A stretch of 44,794 nt of DNA from DATEJJ01 sp039649115 (GCA_039649115.1 JBBWZQ010000024.1:1-44794); one strand, 5' to 3'; shown: positions 1 to 8,134, numbered from the stretch's first letter. The notes: generated from the letters alone by a model not told the origin. Translations and numbers: made by a program.

Positions 1-1532
1 ACGTGCTGGCACAGCCGGGCGCCGGTGCCGCTCACCGCGACCGAACTGGAGGGCACCAGCAGGCCCGTGCGGTTCGCGCCCACGGCGTGGGTGAGCACGC
101 GCGCCGGGTCGGCCGAGGGCGCCCGGAAGCCCGAACCGTCCAGCAGCGGCCGTACCCCGTCATCGCCGTCCAGGAACAGCCGCGCCGCGGCGGCCAGGTA
201 CGTGGCGCCCGCGGTCTGCTGCTGCTGGTAGGTCAGCCGGTTGGCCGAGGTGCTCGTGCAGGTCGGGTCGTGCCCGATGTAGTCGTCGAAGGCCGCCACC
301 CGCGCCACGGCCTGGGCGGGCGTCCACTCGGTGTTGAAGAAGTTGTGGTTCGCGCCGTTGACGTAGGCCGCGCTGTGCAGGGCGAACCCGCGGCTGACTC
401 CCCGGGTGCCGTCCACGTACATCTCGCCCTGCAGGTCGGAGATGTCACCGTCGCAGCCGGGGAGGATGGTCATCGACGGTACGTCCGCCGCGGGGTCCTG
501 CCCGAGGCTGGTCGGGCCGATGTGAGCGGTACCCCTGATCTGCCAGAGGACCGCACCGTGGTAGCCGTCCTGCGCGGCCGGTGGTGGGGTGAGGCTGTCC
601 AGCGCCGCCCGGTTGACGCCTTCACCGCCGCGGGAGTGCCCCATCAGCAGCACCCGCGACATGTCCGCGACCGGGGCCGAACGCACCACGTCCGGCGCGC
701 CGGCCCGACCCGCGCCGGCCCAGTCGGCCCAGTGCCCCAGATGCAGCCGTACGAGAGACGAGCGGGCCTGCGCACCGCCGTCATCGGGCGGGGTGAGTAC
801 CCCGTCCTGCCCGTTGACGCCGTTGGCGGAGATGGAGACGGTCACGTACCCCTGTGAGGCCAGCAACTGCTGCGCCTGCAGGTAGCCGCGGTAGCTCGGG
901 ATCGGCTGGTACCCGGTCGGGCAGGGCCACCCGATGCTCGACGAGGTGCTCGTGTAGCAGGTGTCGTGCCGGCCGTGCAGGAGCAGCACCAGCGGCCGCT
1001 GGCCCGTCGTGCCCTGCGGTGCCACCACGACGCCCTGCATCTCCACCGGCTGGGCGTAGCCGGGCAGTGCCACGTCGGGCAGCCGGTACTCGCCGGAGAT
1101 TGTCGCGAATGGACCAGGGGTGCCGGGATCGACCGGGTTGGGCGGCAGCGGAGTTGCCGCCGCCGGCGCTGCCGTGCGGGTACCGGGGCCGGTCGCGTCC
1201 TGCCTGACGTCGAGGCGGCGTCCGGCCGCGCGTACCTGGAGCCCGGTCAGGTCGCGCGCGGCGAGGCCGTCGAGGCTCAAGTGGAAGCTGCGTTGGTCCT
1301 CCGCCGCCCACGGCCGGCCCAGCAGCCGGTCACCGGCGTAGAACTCCACCGTCGCGTCGCCCGGTGGGATCCGGTCGGGTGCGTTCCAGATCAGCTCGGA
1401 CCCGGAACCGGTGCTTGTAATTTCCCAGCCGTCCCGCGCGCCGCCGCCGGGATCCGCCCATGCGGCACCACCGAAGCCGAGTGTCAGCACCAGTGTCAGC
1501 GCCGCCGTCATCACCGAACTACGGACATGCAT
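1..1532 (-). CDS. Secreted alpha/beta hydrolase (lipase/esterase-like), 3' end outside window
   Basis: About 510 codons are visible, reading from an ATG at 1532 off the left edge. The start is supported by a GGGAGG ribosome-binding site a few bases upstream. The N-terminus is a signal peptide: MHVRSS, a hydrophobic stretch, then a cleavage-like AWA-DP near residue 25, so the protein is exported. A beta-rich region (about residues 30-115) precedes the hydrolase domain. That domain shows an oxyanion-type LLLHGRHD, the nucleophile elbow GHSRGGEG, and a later N-G-A-N-H-N-F-F segment that may hold the catalytic histidine. These features fit the alpha/beta hydrolase superfamily; the substrate (ester, lipid or polyester) cannot be read from sequence. 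The gene stands alone, codirectional with the CHRD gene to its right. The C-terminus is not visible. Confidence 0.85.
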   Translation of the reverse strand, partial: MHVRSSVMTAALTLVLTLGFGGAAWADPGGGARDGWEITSTGSGSELIWNAPDRIPPGDATVEFYAGDRLLGRPWAAEDQRSFHLSLDGLAARDLTGLQVRAAGRRLDVRQDATGPGTRTAAPAAATPLPPNPVDPGTPGPFATISGEYRLPDVALPGYAQPVEMQGVVVAPQGTTGQRPLVLLLHGRHDTCYTSTSSSIGWPCPTGYQPIPSYRGYLQAQQLLASQGYVTVSISANGVNGQDGVLTPPDDGGAQARSSLVRLHLGHWADWAGAGRAGAPDVVRSAPVADMSRVLLMGHSRGGEGVNRAALDSLTPPPAAQDGYHGAVLWQIRGTAHIGPTSLGQDPAADVPSMTILPGCDGDISDLQGEMYVDGTRGVSRGFALHSAAYVNGANHNFFNTEWTPAQAVARVAAFDDYIGHDPTCTSTSANRLTYQQQQTAGATYLAAAARLFLDGDDGVRPLLDGSGFRAPSADPARVLTHAVGANRTGLLVPSSSVAVSGTGARLCQH

Positions 1533-1692
1533 GTATTGCCCTCCCCCGTGAGTGGCCCGTTTGCGTTCCAGAACGGCCTGGTGACGCGGCCCGAGCAGCC
1601 GGCCGCGCAGCCTTCGACCCCGTTCCTCGACCCATGCACCCTAGACGATGACCCGAACGCACGCGGTACCTCGGCGCGGCACCGCGCCGCAC

Positions 1693-1738
1693 GCCCGGCG
1701 GTCACGCGGCGCCCGAGGACGCCCCGGGACCGCCGGGC
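1693..1738 (-). terminator. Probable hairpin terminator downstream of the CHRD gene
   Basis: Perfect 11-bp arms GCCCGGCGGTC and GACCGCCGGGC flank a 24-nt loop. The hairpin begins 22 nt past the stop codon of the minus-strand CHRD gene and lies upstream of the hydrolase gene. There is no T-tract, which is usual for GC-rich actinomycete terminators. Confidence 0.5.
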
Positions 1739-1760
1739 GCGACAGCGCCGTGCCGGCTGG

Positions 1761-2669
1761 TCAGTCGTCCGTACGGGAGAGCTGGCCGCGGATCGCGCCG
1801 GCCGGGAACTCAGCCGTGTGCAGGTTCACGTAGTACGCGGAAGGGTGGTTCCTGATCGCGTCGACCAGCGCGGCGTCGGCCTCGACCTCGCCGGAGACGC
1901 CGTTGATCGTCGCCGGGAGGCCCGTCGGAGCCGCGAAGAACGGGACGACGACCGGCCCGGCCTGCGCCACGCCACCGACGTGGATGTGGGCTGCCGTCGG
2001 CGCCGCGATGGCGCTCCAGGCGAAGGCGTAACGCACGGTGGTCTGGCCCCGCAGGCGCACGAACCCGACGGCCCGCCCGTCCGGGTCACCGGCGGTCGTC
2101 ACTTCCTGCATGCCGTCGAGCTGCGCGACCAGTGGTTCGCGCAGCAACCGGTTGAAGTCGACGCCGCGAGTCAGCGCGCGGAGCTGACCCTTGATGGCGC
2201 CGCCGGGGAAGCTGGCGTCGTGCACGTTGGCGTAGTACGCGGCCGGGTCGGCCACCATGGCCGCCAGAGTGTCCGGGTTGGCCGTGACGCAGCCGGTGAT
2301 CCCGCGCACCGAGTCCGGCAGCTGCCCGCTCCAGAAGCCCACGGCGACCGGGCCGTTGGATCCCACCGGCGCCTTGTGGATGTGGCCCACGAACGGCGCC
2401 AGGATGTTGTTCCACTGGATCAGGAAGCACAACTGGGTGCCCTGGATCCGCACGACGACCCGGCCGGTGCCGTCGGGGTCTGCTGCCGGTGCGTTGATGC
2501 CGTTCATGTCGGTCGCGAGGAAGACCGCGCCGCCGGGGGTGGGCGGACCGCTCGAATCGGTCCCGGCGGGGTCCGCGACGGCGCTCGACGCGCCGGCACT
2601 TGACGCGCCGATCATGACCAGGCCGGCGGCCAGGCTGAGCGCGCGGATCGCGAACGTTCGTTTCGGCAT
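1761..2669 (-). CDS. Secreted protein with two CHRD domains
   Basis: This 302-aa protein starts at ATG 2669, preceded by GGAGG at 8-nt spacing; the reading frame stays open upstream to 2882, but that extension has no signal sequence and no ribosome-binding site. Residues 1-33 form a signal peptide (MPKRTFAIR, a hydrophobic core, then ASSAVADP). Two tandem CHRD repeats follow, at about residues 47-165 and 180-300. Each has the family's hallmarks: GTGRVVVRIQG or AVGFVRLRG strands, an A-H-I-H motif (GHIHKAP, AHIHVGG), an YY(A/V)N(V/L)H motif, and a closing F-P-G/A-G-A-I-(K/R)-G-Q-L. CHRD domains occur in chordin and in many bacterial exported proteins whose biochemical role is unknown. It is probably an extracellular structural or binding protein; no catalytic residues are evident. 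Confidence 0.88.
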   Translation of the reverse strand: MPKRTFAIRALSLAAGLVMIGASSAGASSAVADPAGTDSSGPPTPGGAVFLATDMNGINAPAADPDGTGRVVVRIQGTQLCFLIQWNNILAPFVGHIHKAPVGSNGPVAVGFWSGQLPDSVRGITGCVTANPDTLAAMVADPAAYYANVHDASFPGGAIKGQLRALTRGVDFNRLLREPLVAQLDGMQEVTTAGDPDGRAVGFVRLRGQTTVRYAFAWSAIAAPTAAHIHVGGVAQAGPVVVPFFAAPTGLPATINGVSGEVEADAALVDAIRNHPSAYYVNLHTAEFPAGAIRGQLSRTDD

Positions 2670-3090
2670 GCCACTCGCCTCCATGGGTGGACGTGGACCG
2701 CAGATATTTACGTTCCGCGATGCAGTCTCGACCAGGGCGAGCCATCGGTCAATCCATTGTCGCCGATATCTGGGTCCAGTGTGTCGCTGGTCCTGGCGCG
2801 CTCGTCGTACCGTCGCGGTGCCGGTGGCTGTCTGCGCGCATCGGCTGCCCCGCCCCAGGGCCGACAGACTGGCTGTCGACACCGACCACGGCCACCCCCG
2901 GCTCGCCGCCGAAGCCGTCGCCGTGGCCGCGCACGCCCACCGCGCCGCCGGCCGGCGCGTCGTATTGGCGGTGCGGGGGGATCGCGGGTTGGTGGGATGC
3001 GGGGCGGATGGCGCCGGAACAGGGCTAGGCTTGGTCCGCCGGAATTGCCGGAATGCTCCTGGTCGGGGCGGGTGACCTTGGGGGCCGCAG
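2670..3090. other. Divergent intergenic region, no gene called
   Basis: These 421 bases separate the minus-strand CHRD gene from the plus-strand histidine kinase, so both promoters must lie here. The CHRD ribosome-binding site is at its left end, and a G-run before ATG 3091 can serve the kinase. A direct repeat of CCGGAAT (3039-3045 and 3048-3054) lies about 40 nt before the kinase start. A plus-frame stretch around 2865-2985 reads like a protein fragment (RLAVDTDHGHPRLAAEAVAV), but it has no start, ribosome-binding site or recognisable family. Confidence 0.5.
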
Positions 3091-6000
3091 ATGGTGGTGG
3101 CGCTGGCGGTGGGGCTGTTCGCCGCGGTCTTCGCCCGGACCTTGGTGGCCTATCTGCGCCGCCGGGACCCGGTACAGCGTGATGTGGTGATTGTGTTCGC
3201 CGCGGTCGCGATGTTGTTTGTGTTGTCGGTGGTGCGCGCATGGGTGGAGCATCCGCCGCGGCTGGTGACCGATGTCGCGTTGGCGGCTCTGTTCGGGCAG
3301 CCGTTTTTCACGCTGCGGCTGGTCGGTCGGGTGCGTCGGCTGCCGGGTTGGCTGTACCCGGTGGCGGTGGCGGGTTGGGTGGGCACGGTGGGAGCGCTGG
3401 TGGTGGTGCGGCCTCCGCTGCCCCGGCCGCTGGTGTGGGCGGTGGTGGGGGTGTTCTGCGTCGGGGAGTTGACCGCGGCGGGGTATTTCGGGGCGCAGGC
3501 GGTGCGGCGCGCGGGGGCGGCCCGGGTGCGGTTGGCATACGCGGCGGCGGCGACGGCGTTGTTGGGGGTGTCGTTGCTGATCGCGGCGGCGGGTCCGGCG
3601 GGCAGCCGGGCGGCGCGGCCGGTCGCGTTGGTCTCCGCGGTCGGCTACCTGCTCGCCTTCACTCCGCCGGCCTGGTTGCGGCGGCGGTGGTCGGTGCAGG
3701 CCTCGGCGGCGTTGACGCGGCAGTTGTTGGCCGCGCCGTTCGACGAGGCGCCGCGCACGACGTGGCAGCGCTTCGCCGGGGCGGTCCGGCCGTTGATCGG
3801 CGCGGACGCCGCCGTGGTGCTGCTGCCCACTTCGACCGGGCGGGTCGGTGTGGCGGCCGCGGCGGGGGTGGCGGCCTCGCCCAGTGTCGTGGCCGGCGTC
3901 GACGAACTGGACCGGCTGCTGGCTGTGCGCGGCACGATCGACGTGCAGGCCAAAGCTCCTGCCGTGGCCCTGGCGGCGAGCGTGGCGCGGCAGTGCGGGG
4001 CCCGGTTCGTGACGGCGGTGGCGTTGCCGCTGCCCGCGGGGCGGGGCGGGTTGGTGCTGCTCAACCAGCACCGCAGCCTGTTCGGCGACGACGATGTGCT
4101 GCTGTTCGGCGAGTTCGGTGTGCAGGCGGGCAGCCTGGCGGAGCGCGGCGCGGTGCTGGCCGAGCGGCGGGAGTTGGCCGCGATCGTGCAGTCCTCCCAC
4201 GACGCGATCATGGGCAAGACCCTGGACGGGGTGATCACCAGCTGGAACGCCGGCGCGGAGCGGCTGTACGGCTACCGCGCCGCGGCGGTGATCGGCCGGC
4301 ACGCGGACCTGTTGGTGCCGCCGGACCAGCGGGCGCACGAGGCGCTGACCCTGCGACGGATCGCCAACGGGGAGCGGGTGGAGCAGTACGACACCGAACG
4401 GATCCGGGTCGACGGCAGCGTGGTGACCGTGGCGCGGACGGTGTCACCGATCACCGACCCGACCGGCCACATCGTCGGGGTGGCGTCGGTGTCCCGGGAC
4501 GTCAGCGAACGCCAGCGCGCCGAGGTGAAGTTCCGCGGGCTGCTGGAGGCCGCGCCGGACGCCATCGTCGGGGTCAACCGGCACGGGCGGATCGAGTTGG
4601 TCAACGCGCAGGCCGAGCGGCTGTTCGGGTATGCCCGCGACGAGTTGCTCGGACAGCCGGTGGAGATGCTGGTGCCCGAGTATGCCCGGGGCTTGCACCC
4701 CGGCCACCGCCGCCGCTACAGCGCGCAGCCGCAACCCCGGCCGATGGGTGCCGGCATGCAACTGGCCGGCCGGCGCAAGGATGGCAGCCAGTTCCCGGCC
4801 GAGATCTCCCTGTCCGCCATCCAGACGGAGGACGGGGTGCTGGTCTCCGCCGCGATCCGGGACGTCAGCGAACGGACGCGGGCGGAGGTGAAGGTCCGCG
4901 GTCTGCTGGAGGCCGCGCCGGACGCCATCGTCGGGGTAACCCCGGACGGAGCGATCACCCTGGTCAACGCGCAGGCCGAGCGGCTGTTCGGCTACCACCG
5001 CGACGAACTGCTCGGCCAACCCATCGAGATCCTCGTCCCGGACCGGGTCCGCCAGCAACACCCGGCGCACCGCAGCGGCTACTTCGCCCACCCCCAACCC
5101 CGGCCGATGGGTGCCGGCATGCAACTGGCCGCCCGCCGCAAGGACGGCACCGAGTTCCCCGCCGAGATCAGCCTGTCCGCACTGGACACCGAGGACGGCC
5201 CGGTCGTGTCCGCGGCCATCCGCGACGTCACCGAACGCCTCGAAGTCCAGGCCGAACGGGAACGGCTCAAGACCGCCGCCGAACGCGAACGCCTGGAAGC
5301 CCAACTCCACCAGTCACAGCGCCTGGAAAGCCTCGGCCAACTCGCCGGCGGGGTCGCCCACGACTTCAACAACCTGCTCGCCGTGATGCTCAACTACACC
5401 ACCTTCATCGCCGAAGAGATCACCAACGCCGCCGCCCAGGACGGCGAACGCTGGCGGCAGGTCTGCCACGACATCGCCCAGGTGCAACGCGCCGGCGAAC
5501 GGGCCACCGAACTGACCCACCAACTGCTCGCGTTCGGCCGCCGCGAGGTGGTCCGCCCCCAGGTCCTCAACCTCAACACCGTCGTCGCCGAAATCGACAC
5601 ACTGCTGCGCCGCACCCTCGGCGAACACATCCAACTCCACACCACCCTGACCCCCGATCTGTGGCCGGTGCTGGCCGACCCCGGCCAACTCGAACAGGTC
5701 CTGGTCAACCTCGCCGTCAACGCCCGCGACGCCATGTCCGACGGGGGCACGCTGAGCATCGACACCACCAACCTCACCATCGACGGCACCACGTCGGCCC
5801 ACCCCAGCCTGCCCGCCGGCCGGCACGTCAAACTCCGCGTCGCGGACACCGGCACCGGCATGCCACCCGAGATCGCCGAACGGGTCTTCGAACCGTTCTT
5901 CACCACCAAGCCCAAGGGCGAAGGCTCCGGACTGGGCCTGGCCACCGTCTACGGCATCATCACCCAGGCCGGCGGCCACGCCCAGATCCGCTCCAGCCCC

Positions 6001-6462
6001 GGCGCCGGCACCGCCTTCACCGCCCTGCTCCCCGCCACCGACCGGCAACCGCACTCCATCACGCAACCCACCCGCCGCCACCGCGGCCACGGCGGCGAAA
6101 CCATCCTGGTCGTCGAAGACGAACCCGCCCTGCGCGAGGTCACCCGCCGCATCCTGACCCGCAACGGGTACCACGTGCTGACCGCCGGCAACGGACCCGA
6201 GGCGCTCAAGACCGCCGAACACACCACCGAGCAGATCCACCTCCTCCTCACCGACGTGATCATGCCGCACATGCTCGGCAAAGAACTCGCCACCACCATC
6301 CGCGACCTGCGGCCCAACATCCGGGTCCTGTACATGTCGGGCTATGCCCAACCCGTCCTGGCCTCCCAGGGCACCCTCGACCCCGGCGTCACCCTCGTCG
6401 AAAAGCCCTTCTCCGAACCCACCCTCCTCGACAAGATCCGCGACACCCTCGACACACCCTGA
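3091..6462 (+). CDS. Membrane-bound hybrid histidine kinase (7TM-GAF-like-PAS-PAS-PAS-HisKA-HATPase-REC)
   Basis: This 1123-aa protein is a hybrid two-component sensor. Residues 1-192 hold about seven hydrophobic segments, giving an integral-membrane sensory region. Residues 200-345 look GAF-like. PAS domains follow at about 361-475, 481-595 and 602-715, and a short coiled coil leads into HisKA with the phosphoacceptor H757 in GVAHDFNN. The HATPase_c domain shows the N box (N877 in VNARDAM), the G1 box D919-T-G-T-G and a G2-like GSGLGLATV. A C-terminal receiver has acidic E1009-D1010, phosphoacceptor D1055 (LLTDVIMP) and K1105 (VEKPF). It probably autophosphorylates and relays internally. No separate response regulator gene is adjacent, so its output partner is unknown. 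PAS2 and PAS3 are a tandem duplication, and the strand composition switches inside PAS3. Confidence 0.92.
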   Translation: MVVALAVGLFAAVFARTLVAYLRRRDPVQRDVVIVFAAVAMLFVLSVVRAWVEHPPRLVTDVALAALFGQPFFTLRLVGRVRRLPGWLYPVAVAGWVGTVGALVVVRPPLPRPLVWAVVGVFCVGELTAAGYFGAQAVRRAGAARVRLAYAAAATALLGVSLLIAAAGPAGSRAARPVALVSAVGYLLAFTPPAWLRRRWSVQASAALTRQLLAAPFDEAPRTTWQRFAGAVRPLIGADAAVVLLPTSTGRVGVAAAAGVAASPSVVAGVDELDRLLAVRGTIDVQAKAPAVALAASVARQCGARFVTAVALPLPAGRGGLVLLNQHRSLFGDDDVLLFGEFGVQAGSLAERGAVLAERRELAAIVQSSHDAIMGKTLDGVITSWNAGAERLYGYRAAAVIGRHADLLVPPDQRAHEALTLRRIANGERVEQYDTERIRVDGSVVTVARTVSPITDPTGHIVGVASVSRDVSERQRAEVKFRGLLEAAPDAIVGVNRHGRIELVNAQAERLFGYARDELLGQPVEMLVPEYARGLHPGHRRRYSAQPQPRPMGAGMQLAGRRKDGSQFPAEISLSAIQTEDGVLVSAAIRDVSERTRAEVKVRGLLEAAPDAIVGVTPDGAITLVNAQAERLFGYHRDELLGQPIEILVPDRVRQQHPAHRSGYFAHPQPRPMGAGMQLAARRKDGTEFPAEISLSALDTEDGPVVSAAIRDVTERLEVQAERERLKTAAERERLEAQLHQSQRLESLGQLAGGVAHDFNNLLAVMLNYTTFIAEEITNAAAQDGERWRQVCHDIAQVQRAGERATELTHQLLAFGRREVVRPQVLNLNTVVAEIDTLLRRTLGEHIQLHTTLTPDLWPVLADPGQLEQVLVNLAVNARDAMSDGGTLSIDTTNLTIDGTTSAHPSLPAGRHVKLRVADTGTGMPPEIAERVFEPFFTTKPKGEGSGLGLATVYGIITQAGGHAQIRSSPGAGTAFTALLPATDRQPHSITQPTRRHRGHGGETILVVEDEPALREVTRRILTRNGYHVLTAGNGPEALKTAEHTTEQIHLLLTDVIMPHMLGKELATTIRDLRPNIRVLYMSGYAQPVLASQGTLDPGVTLVEKPFSEPTLLDKIRDTLDTP

Positions 6463-6473
6463 CCGCAAACGCG

Positions 6474-6593
6474 CCGGGCCTGCCCAGCCGGGACATCGCG
6501 GAACGGCTGTTCGTCTCCGGCCGCACCGTGGACAACCAGCCGCGGCACAGCTACCAGAAACCCGGCGTGAGTATCCCCGCCGAGCGGCTATCG
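6474..6593 (+). pseudogene. Decayed LuxR-family HTH fragment
   Basis: In one plus frame, about 40 codons read GLPSRDIAERLFVSGRTVDN, then a tyrosine-lysine helix (YQKPGVSIPAERL). This matches the C-terminal GerE/LuxR helix-turn-helix pattern (SSRDIAERLFVS-RTVDNHL-YQKLGV). The usual histidine-leucine after TVDN is replaced by Q-P, and a proline replaces the leucine in K-L-G-V; both changes should break helices. There is no start codon, no N-terminal part of the domain and no ribosome-binding site. The fragment begins right after the kinase stop codon. I read it as the remnant of a regulator gene left by deletion. Confidence 0.6.
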
Positions 6594-6600
6594 TCGGCGT

Positions 6601-6936
6601 GTGTCCAGCTATGTCAAGACGGTGACGTTCGACTGCGGCGACGCGCTGGTGATGGCGCGGTTCTGGGCCGCCGTGCTCGGGTCCGACGTCGACGAGGACT
6701 CGACGGCCGGGCGCGCCTACGTCGAGGCACCCGGCTGGGGCGGACCGAACATGTGGTTCGTCCACGTACCGGAGCCGAAGACCGCCAAGAACCGGCTGCA
6801 CTTCGACCTGCGCGCACCAGGTCCGGTCCGGGACGAGGTGGCCCGGCTGGTCGCGCTGGGCGCCGTCGTCCTGCGACCGGGCGAGCACCTGACCGTCATG
6901 TCCGATCCGGAGGGCAACGAGTTCTGTGTGGAGTGA
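6601..6936 (+). CDS. VOC-superfamily (glyoxalase-like) protein
   Basis: This 111-aa protein begins with GTG 6601 (VSSYVKTVTFDC); no better in-frame start exists, and the ribosome-binding site is weak. The fold signature is that of small glyoxalase/bleomycin-resistance-like proteins. It opens with a strand followed by the FWAAVLG helix, then a W-F-V-H-V-P-E-P strand and an N-R-L-H-F-D-L-R segment typical of actinobacterial glyoxalase-like domains. The end, V-M-S-D-P-E-G-N-E-F-C-V, is characteristic of the family. Such proteins include dioxygenases, isomerases and drug-binding proteins; the specific role here is unknown. It converges with the arsR-VOC pair, leaving only 14 bp between the stop codons. 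Confidence 0.8.
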   Translation: MSSYVKTVTFDCGDALVMARFWAAVLGSDVDEDSTAGRAYVEAPGWGGPNMWFVHVPEPKTAKNRLHFDLRAPGPVRDEVARLVALGAVVLRPGEHLTVMSDPEGNEFCVE

Positions 6937-6950
6937 TCCGTCCGGGCGGG

Positions 6951-7328
6951 TCAGTCAGTGCTGTCGTAGGTGTGCAGGCCGACCAGCAGACCGGTCGGAT
7001 CCACGATGTAGCATCCGCGACCGACGCCGGCTACGGTGAACGGCTCGACCACGACGGTGCCACCGTGCGCCACCACCCGGGCGGTCGCGGCGTCGAGGTC
7101 GTCGACGCGGATGACGGGAACGGTGCGAGGCTGGCCGTCCCGGGAGGCCATCAGGCCCGTATCGATTCCTGTGCTGGTGCCGTGCGGTGCGACCAGGTAG
7201 TCGGGTGCGGCGAACGGTTGGGGTTGCCAGCCGAAGACGTCGGCGAAGAATCTGGCGGTGCGGTCGAGGTCGGGGCTGTTGAGTTCGACGTACGTGACGG
7301 GCTCGTGCATGGCGGTCCTTCCGGTCAT
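6951..7328 (-). CDS. VOC-superfamily protein, translationally coupled to an ArsR regulator
   Basis: This 125-aa protein has two half-repeats of the VOC fold. The first opens with VTYVELNSPDLDRTARFFADVFGW, quoted here only in part as ELNSPDLDRTARFFADVFGW; the second contains PVIRVDDLDAATARVVAHGG and ends in D-P-T-G-L-L-V-G-L. Histidine and glutamate positions suitable for a metal site are only partly present, so enzymatic activity is uncertain. Its ATG overlaps the stop codon of the upstream ArsR gene (ATGA at 7325-7328), which implies cotranscription and coupling. An internal ATG (MHEPVTY) is an alternative start six codons in. ArsR plus VOC pairs are common in actinomycetes and usually respond to a small molecule, but the ligand is unknown here. 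Confidence 0.85.
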   Translation of the reverse strand: MTGRTAMHEPVTYVELNSPDLDRTARFFADVFGWQPQPFAAPDYLVAPHGTSTGIDTGLMASRDGQPRTVPVIRVDDLDAATARVVAHGGTVVVEPFTVAGVGRGCYIVDPTGLLVGLHTYDSTD

Positions 7329-7630
7329 TGCTCGGTCGGGCGTAGCTCGGGCGACTTCGCGTGGCGGGCCACCACGTCGGTGGCCCAGTGGGCGACGGCC
7401 AGCAGCGGGTCGGGGCGCAGTTGATGCCAGCGGTGGCGGCCGACCACGGTGGTGTGGATCAGCCCGGCACCCTGCAGGAGCTTGAGGTGCTGCGACGCGG
7501 CGGGTCGGCTGATCGGCAGGAGTTCGGCGAGTTGCCCGGTGGTCGCCGGTCCCTGCGCCAGCCGGGCCAGCATGCGCCGCCGTGACGTGTCGGACACCGC
7601 GCCGAGCACCTCGCCCAGATCGACCGGCAT
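7325..7630 (-). CDS. ArsR/SmtB-family winged-helix repressor
   Basis: This 101-aa protein matches the ArsR family in length and layout. It shows a helix with D-T-S-R-R-R-M-L-A-R-L, the G-Q-L-A-E-L-L-P-I-S-R-P-A-A-S-Q-H-L-K-L-L recognition region, then a wing reading G-L-I-H-T-T-V-V-G-R-H-R-W-H-Q-L. No cysteine pair of the metal-sensing type is present, so it belongs with the non-metal members. A GGGGGAGG ribosome-binding site precedes ATG 7630. A perfect 22-bp palindrome begins 31 bp upstream and is the obvious operator, so the gene probably represses its own operon and possibly the divergent gene. Confidence 0.9.
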   Translation of the reverse strand: MPVDLGEVLGAVSDTSRRRMLARLAQGPATTGQLAELLPISRPAASQHLKLLQGAGLIHTTVVGRHRWHQLRPDPLLAVAHWATDVVARHAKSPELRPTEQ

Positions 7631-7661
7631 CGCCTCCCCCTCACAGGTATGCAGTTCCTTA

Positions 7662-7683
7662 CGCGTAAGCTATAGCTTACGCG
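7662..7683. promoter_or_regulatory. 22-bp perfect palindrome, putative ArsR operator
   Basis: The half-site CGCGTAAGCTA is followed immediately by its exact reverse complement, with no spacer. It is an AT-rich island in the gap between the minus-strand arsR gene and the plus-strand PRC-barrel-like gene. Size and placement fit a dimeric ArsR-family binding site acting on both promoters. Confidence 0.7.
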
Positions 7684-7728
7684 ATGTCCGACGAGCGGTG
7701 TCGCTGGTCCGGGCGTAGCGTTTGGGCT

Positions 7729-8085
7729 GTGCAGGATCTGGGCAAACCGGTCGCGTACCTCGCGCTCAAGGAAGGCACTCCCGTCTACGGCCGCGACGGG
7801 GAGCGGCTCGGCGTCGTGGAGCATGTGCTGGCCGATGAGCCGGTGGACATCTTCCATGGCCTGATCGTCCATACTTCCCCGCTGCCCGGGCGTCACCTGT
7901 TCGCCGATGCCGACCAGATCGCCGAGATGCGCGAGCGGGGGGTGGTGCTCTCGGTCGTCCGCGACGGACTCCACGATCCGGGCGAGCCACGTGCCGCCCC
8001 GCATGCCCCGGACGACGCCCCGGTGGACGGCCGGCTGCAGGCGGGGCTGCGGCGCGCGTGGGACTGGTTGACGTCCGCCCGGTAG
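7729..8085 (+). CDS. PRC-barrel-like small protein
   Basis: The protein is 118 aa from GTG 7729 (VQDLGKPVAYLALKEGTPVY). An upstream in-frame ATG at 7684 would abut the palindrome and add 15 residues, but it has no ribosome-binding site. The start V-A-Y-L-A-L-K-E-G-T-P-V-Y-G-R-D-G-E-R-L-G-V-V-E-H-V-L is a PRC-barrel beta pattern. It is followed by D-I-F-H-G-L-I-V-H-T-S-P-L-P-G-R-H-L-F-A-D-A-D-Q-I. The C-terminal third is charged and ends in a short amphipathic helix (W-D-W-L-T-S). PRC-barrel proteins are often small cytosolic or membrane-associated adaptors; no partner is visible. It diverges from the arsR operon and may share its operator. Confidence 0.75.
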   Translation: MQDLGKPVAYLALKEGTPVYGRDGERLGVVEHVLADEPVDIFHGLIVHTSPLPGRHLFADADQIAEMRERGVVLSVVRDGLHDPGEPRAAPHAPDDAPVDGRLQAGLRRAWDWLTSAR

Positions 8086-8134
8086 CCGGCGGCGGTCGGG
8101 CGTCGGGTCCGGCCGGAACCTTCACGACGCGCCA

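Noticed and set aside
2670..2882. Longer start for the CHRD protein
   Set aside because: The extension hides the signal peptide and has no ribosome-binding site; ATG 2669 has GGAGG at good spacing.
3039..3054. CCGGAAT direct repeat upstream of the kinase
   Set aside because: Two 7-bp copies are too little to support an operator call without other evidence.
2865..3075. Plus-frame protein-like stretch before the kinase
   Set aside because: It has no start codon, ribosome-binding site or recognised family, and may be chance in GC-rich DNA.
3240..7424. A 1394-codon plus frame across the kinase and following genes
   Set aside because: It lies out of frame with the kinase and gives glycine/arginine-rich nonsense, apart from the short LuxR-like relic, which is reported separately.
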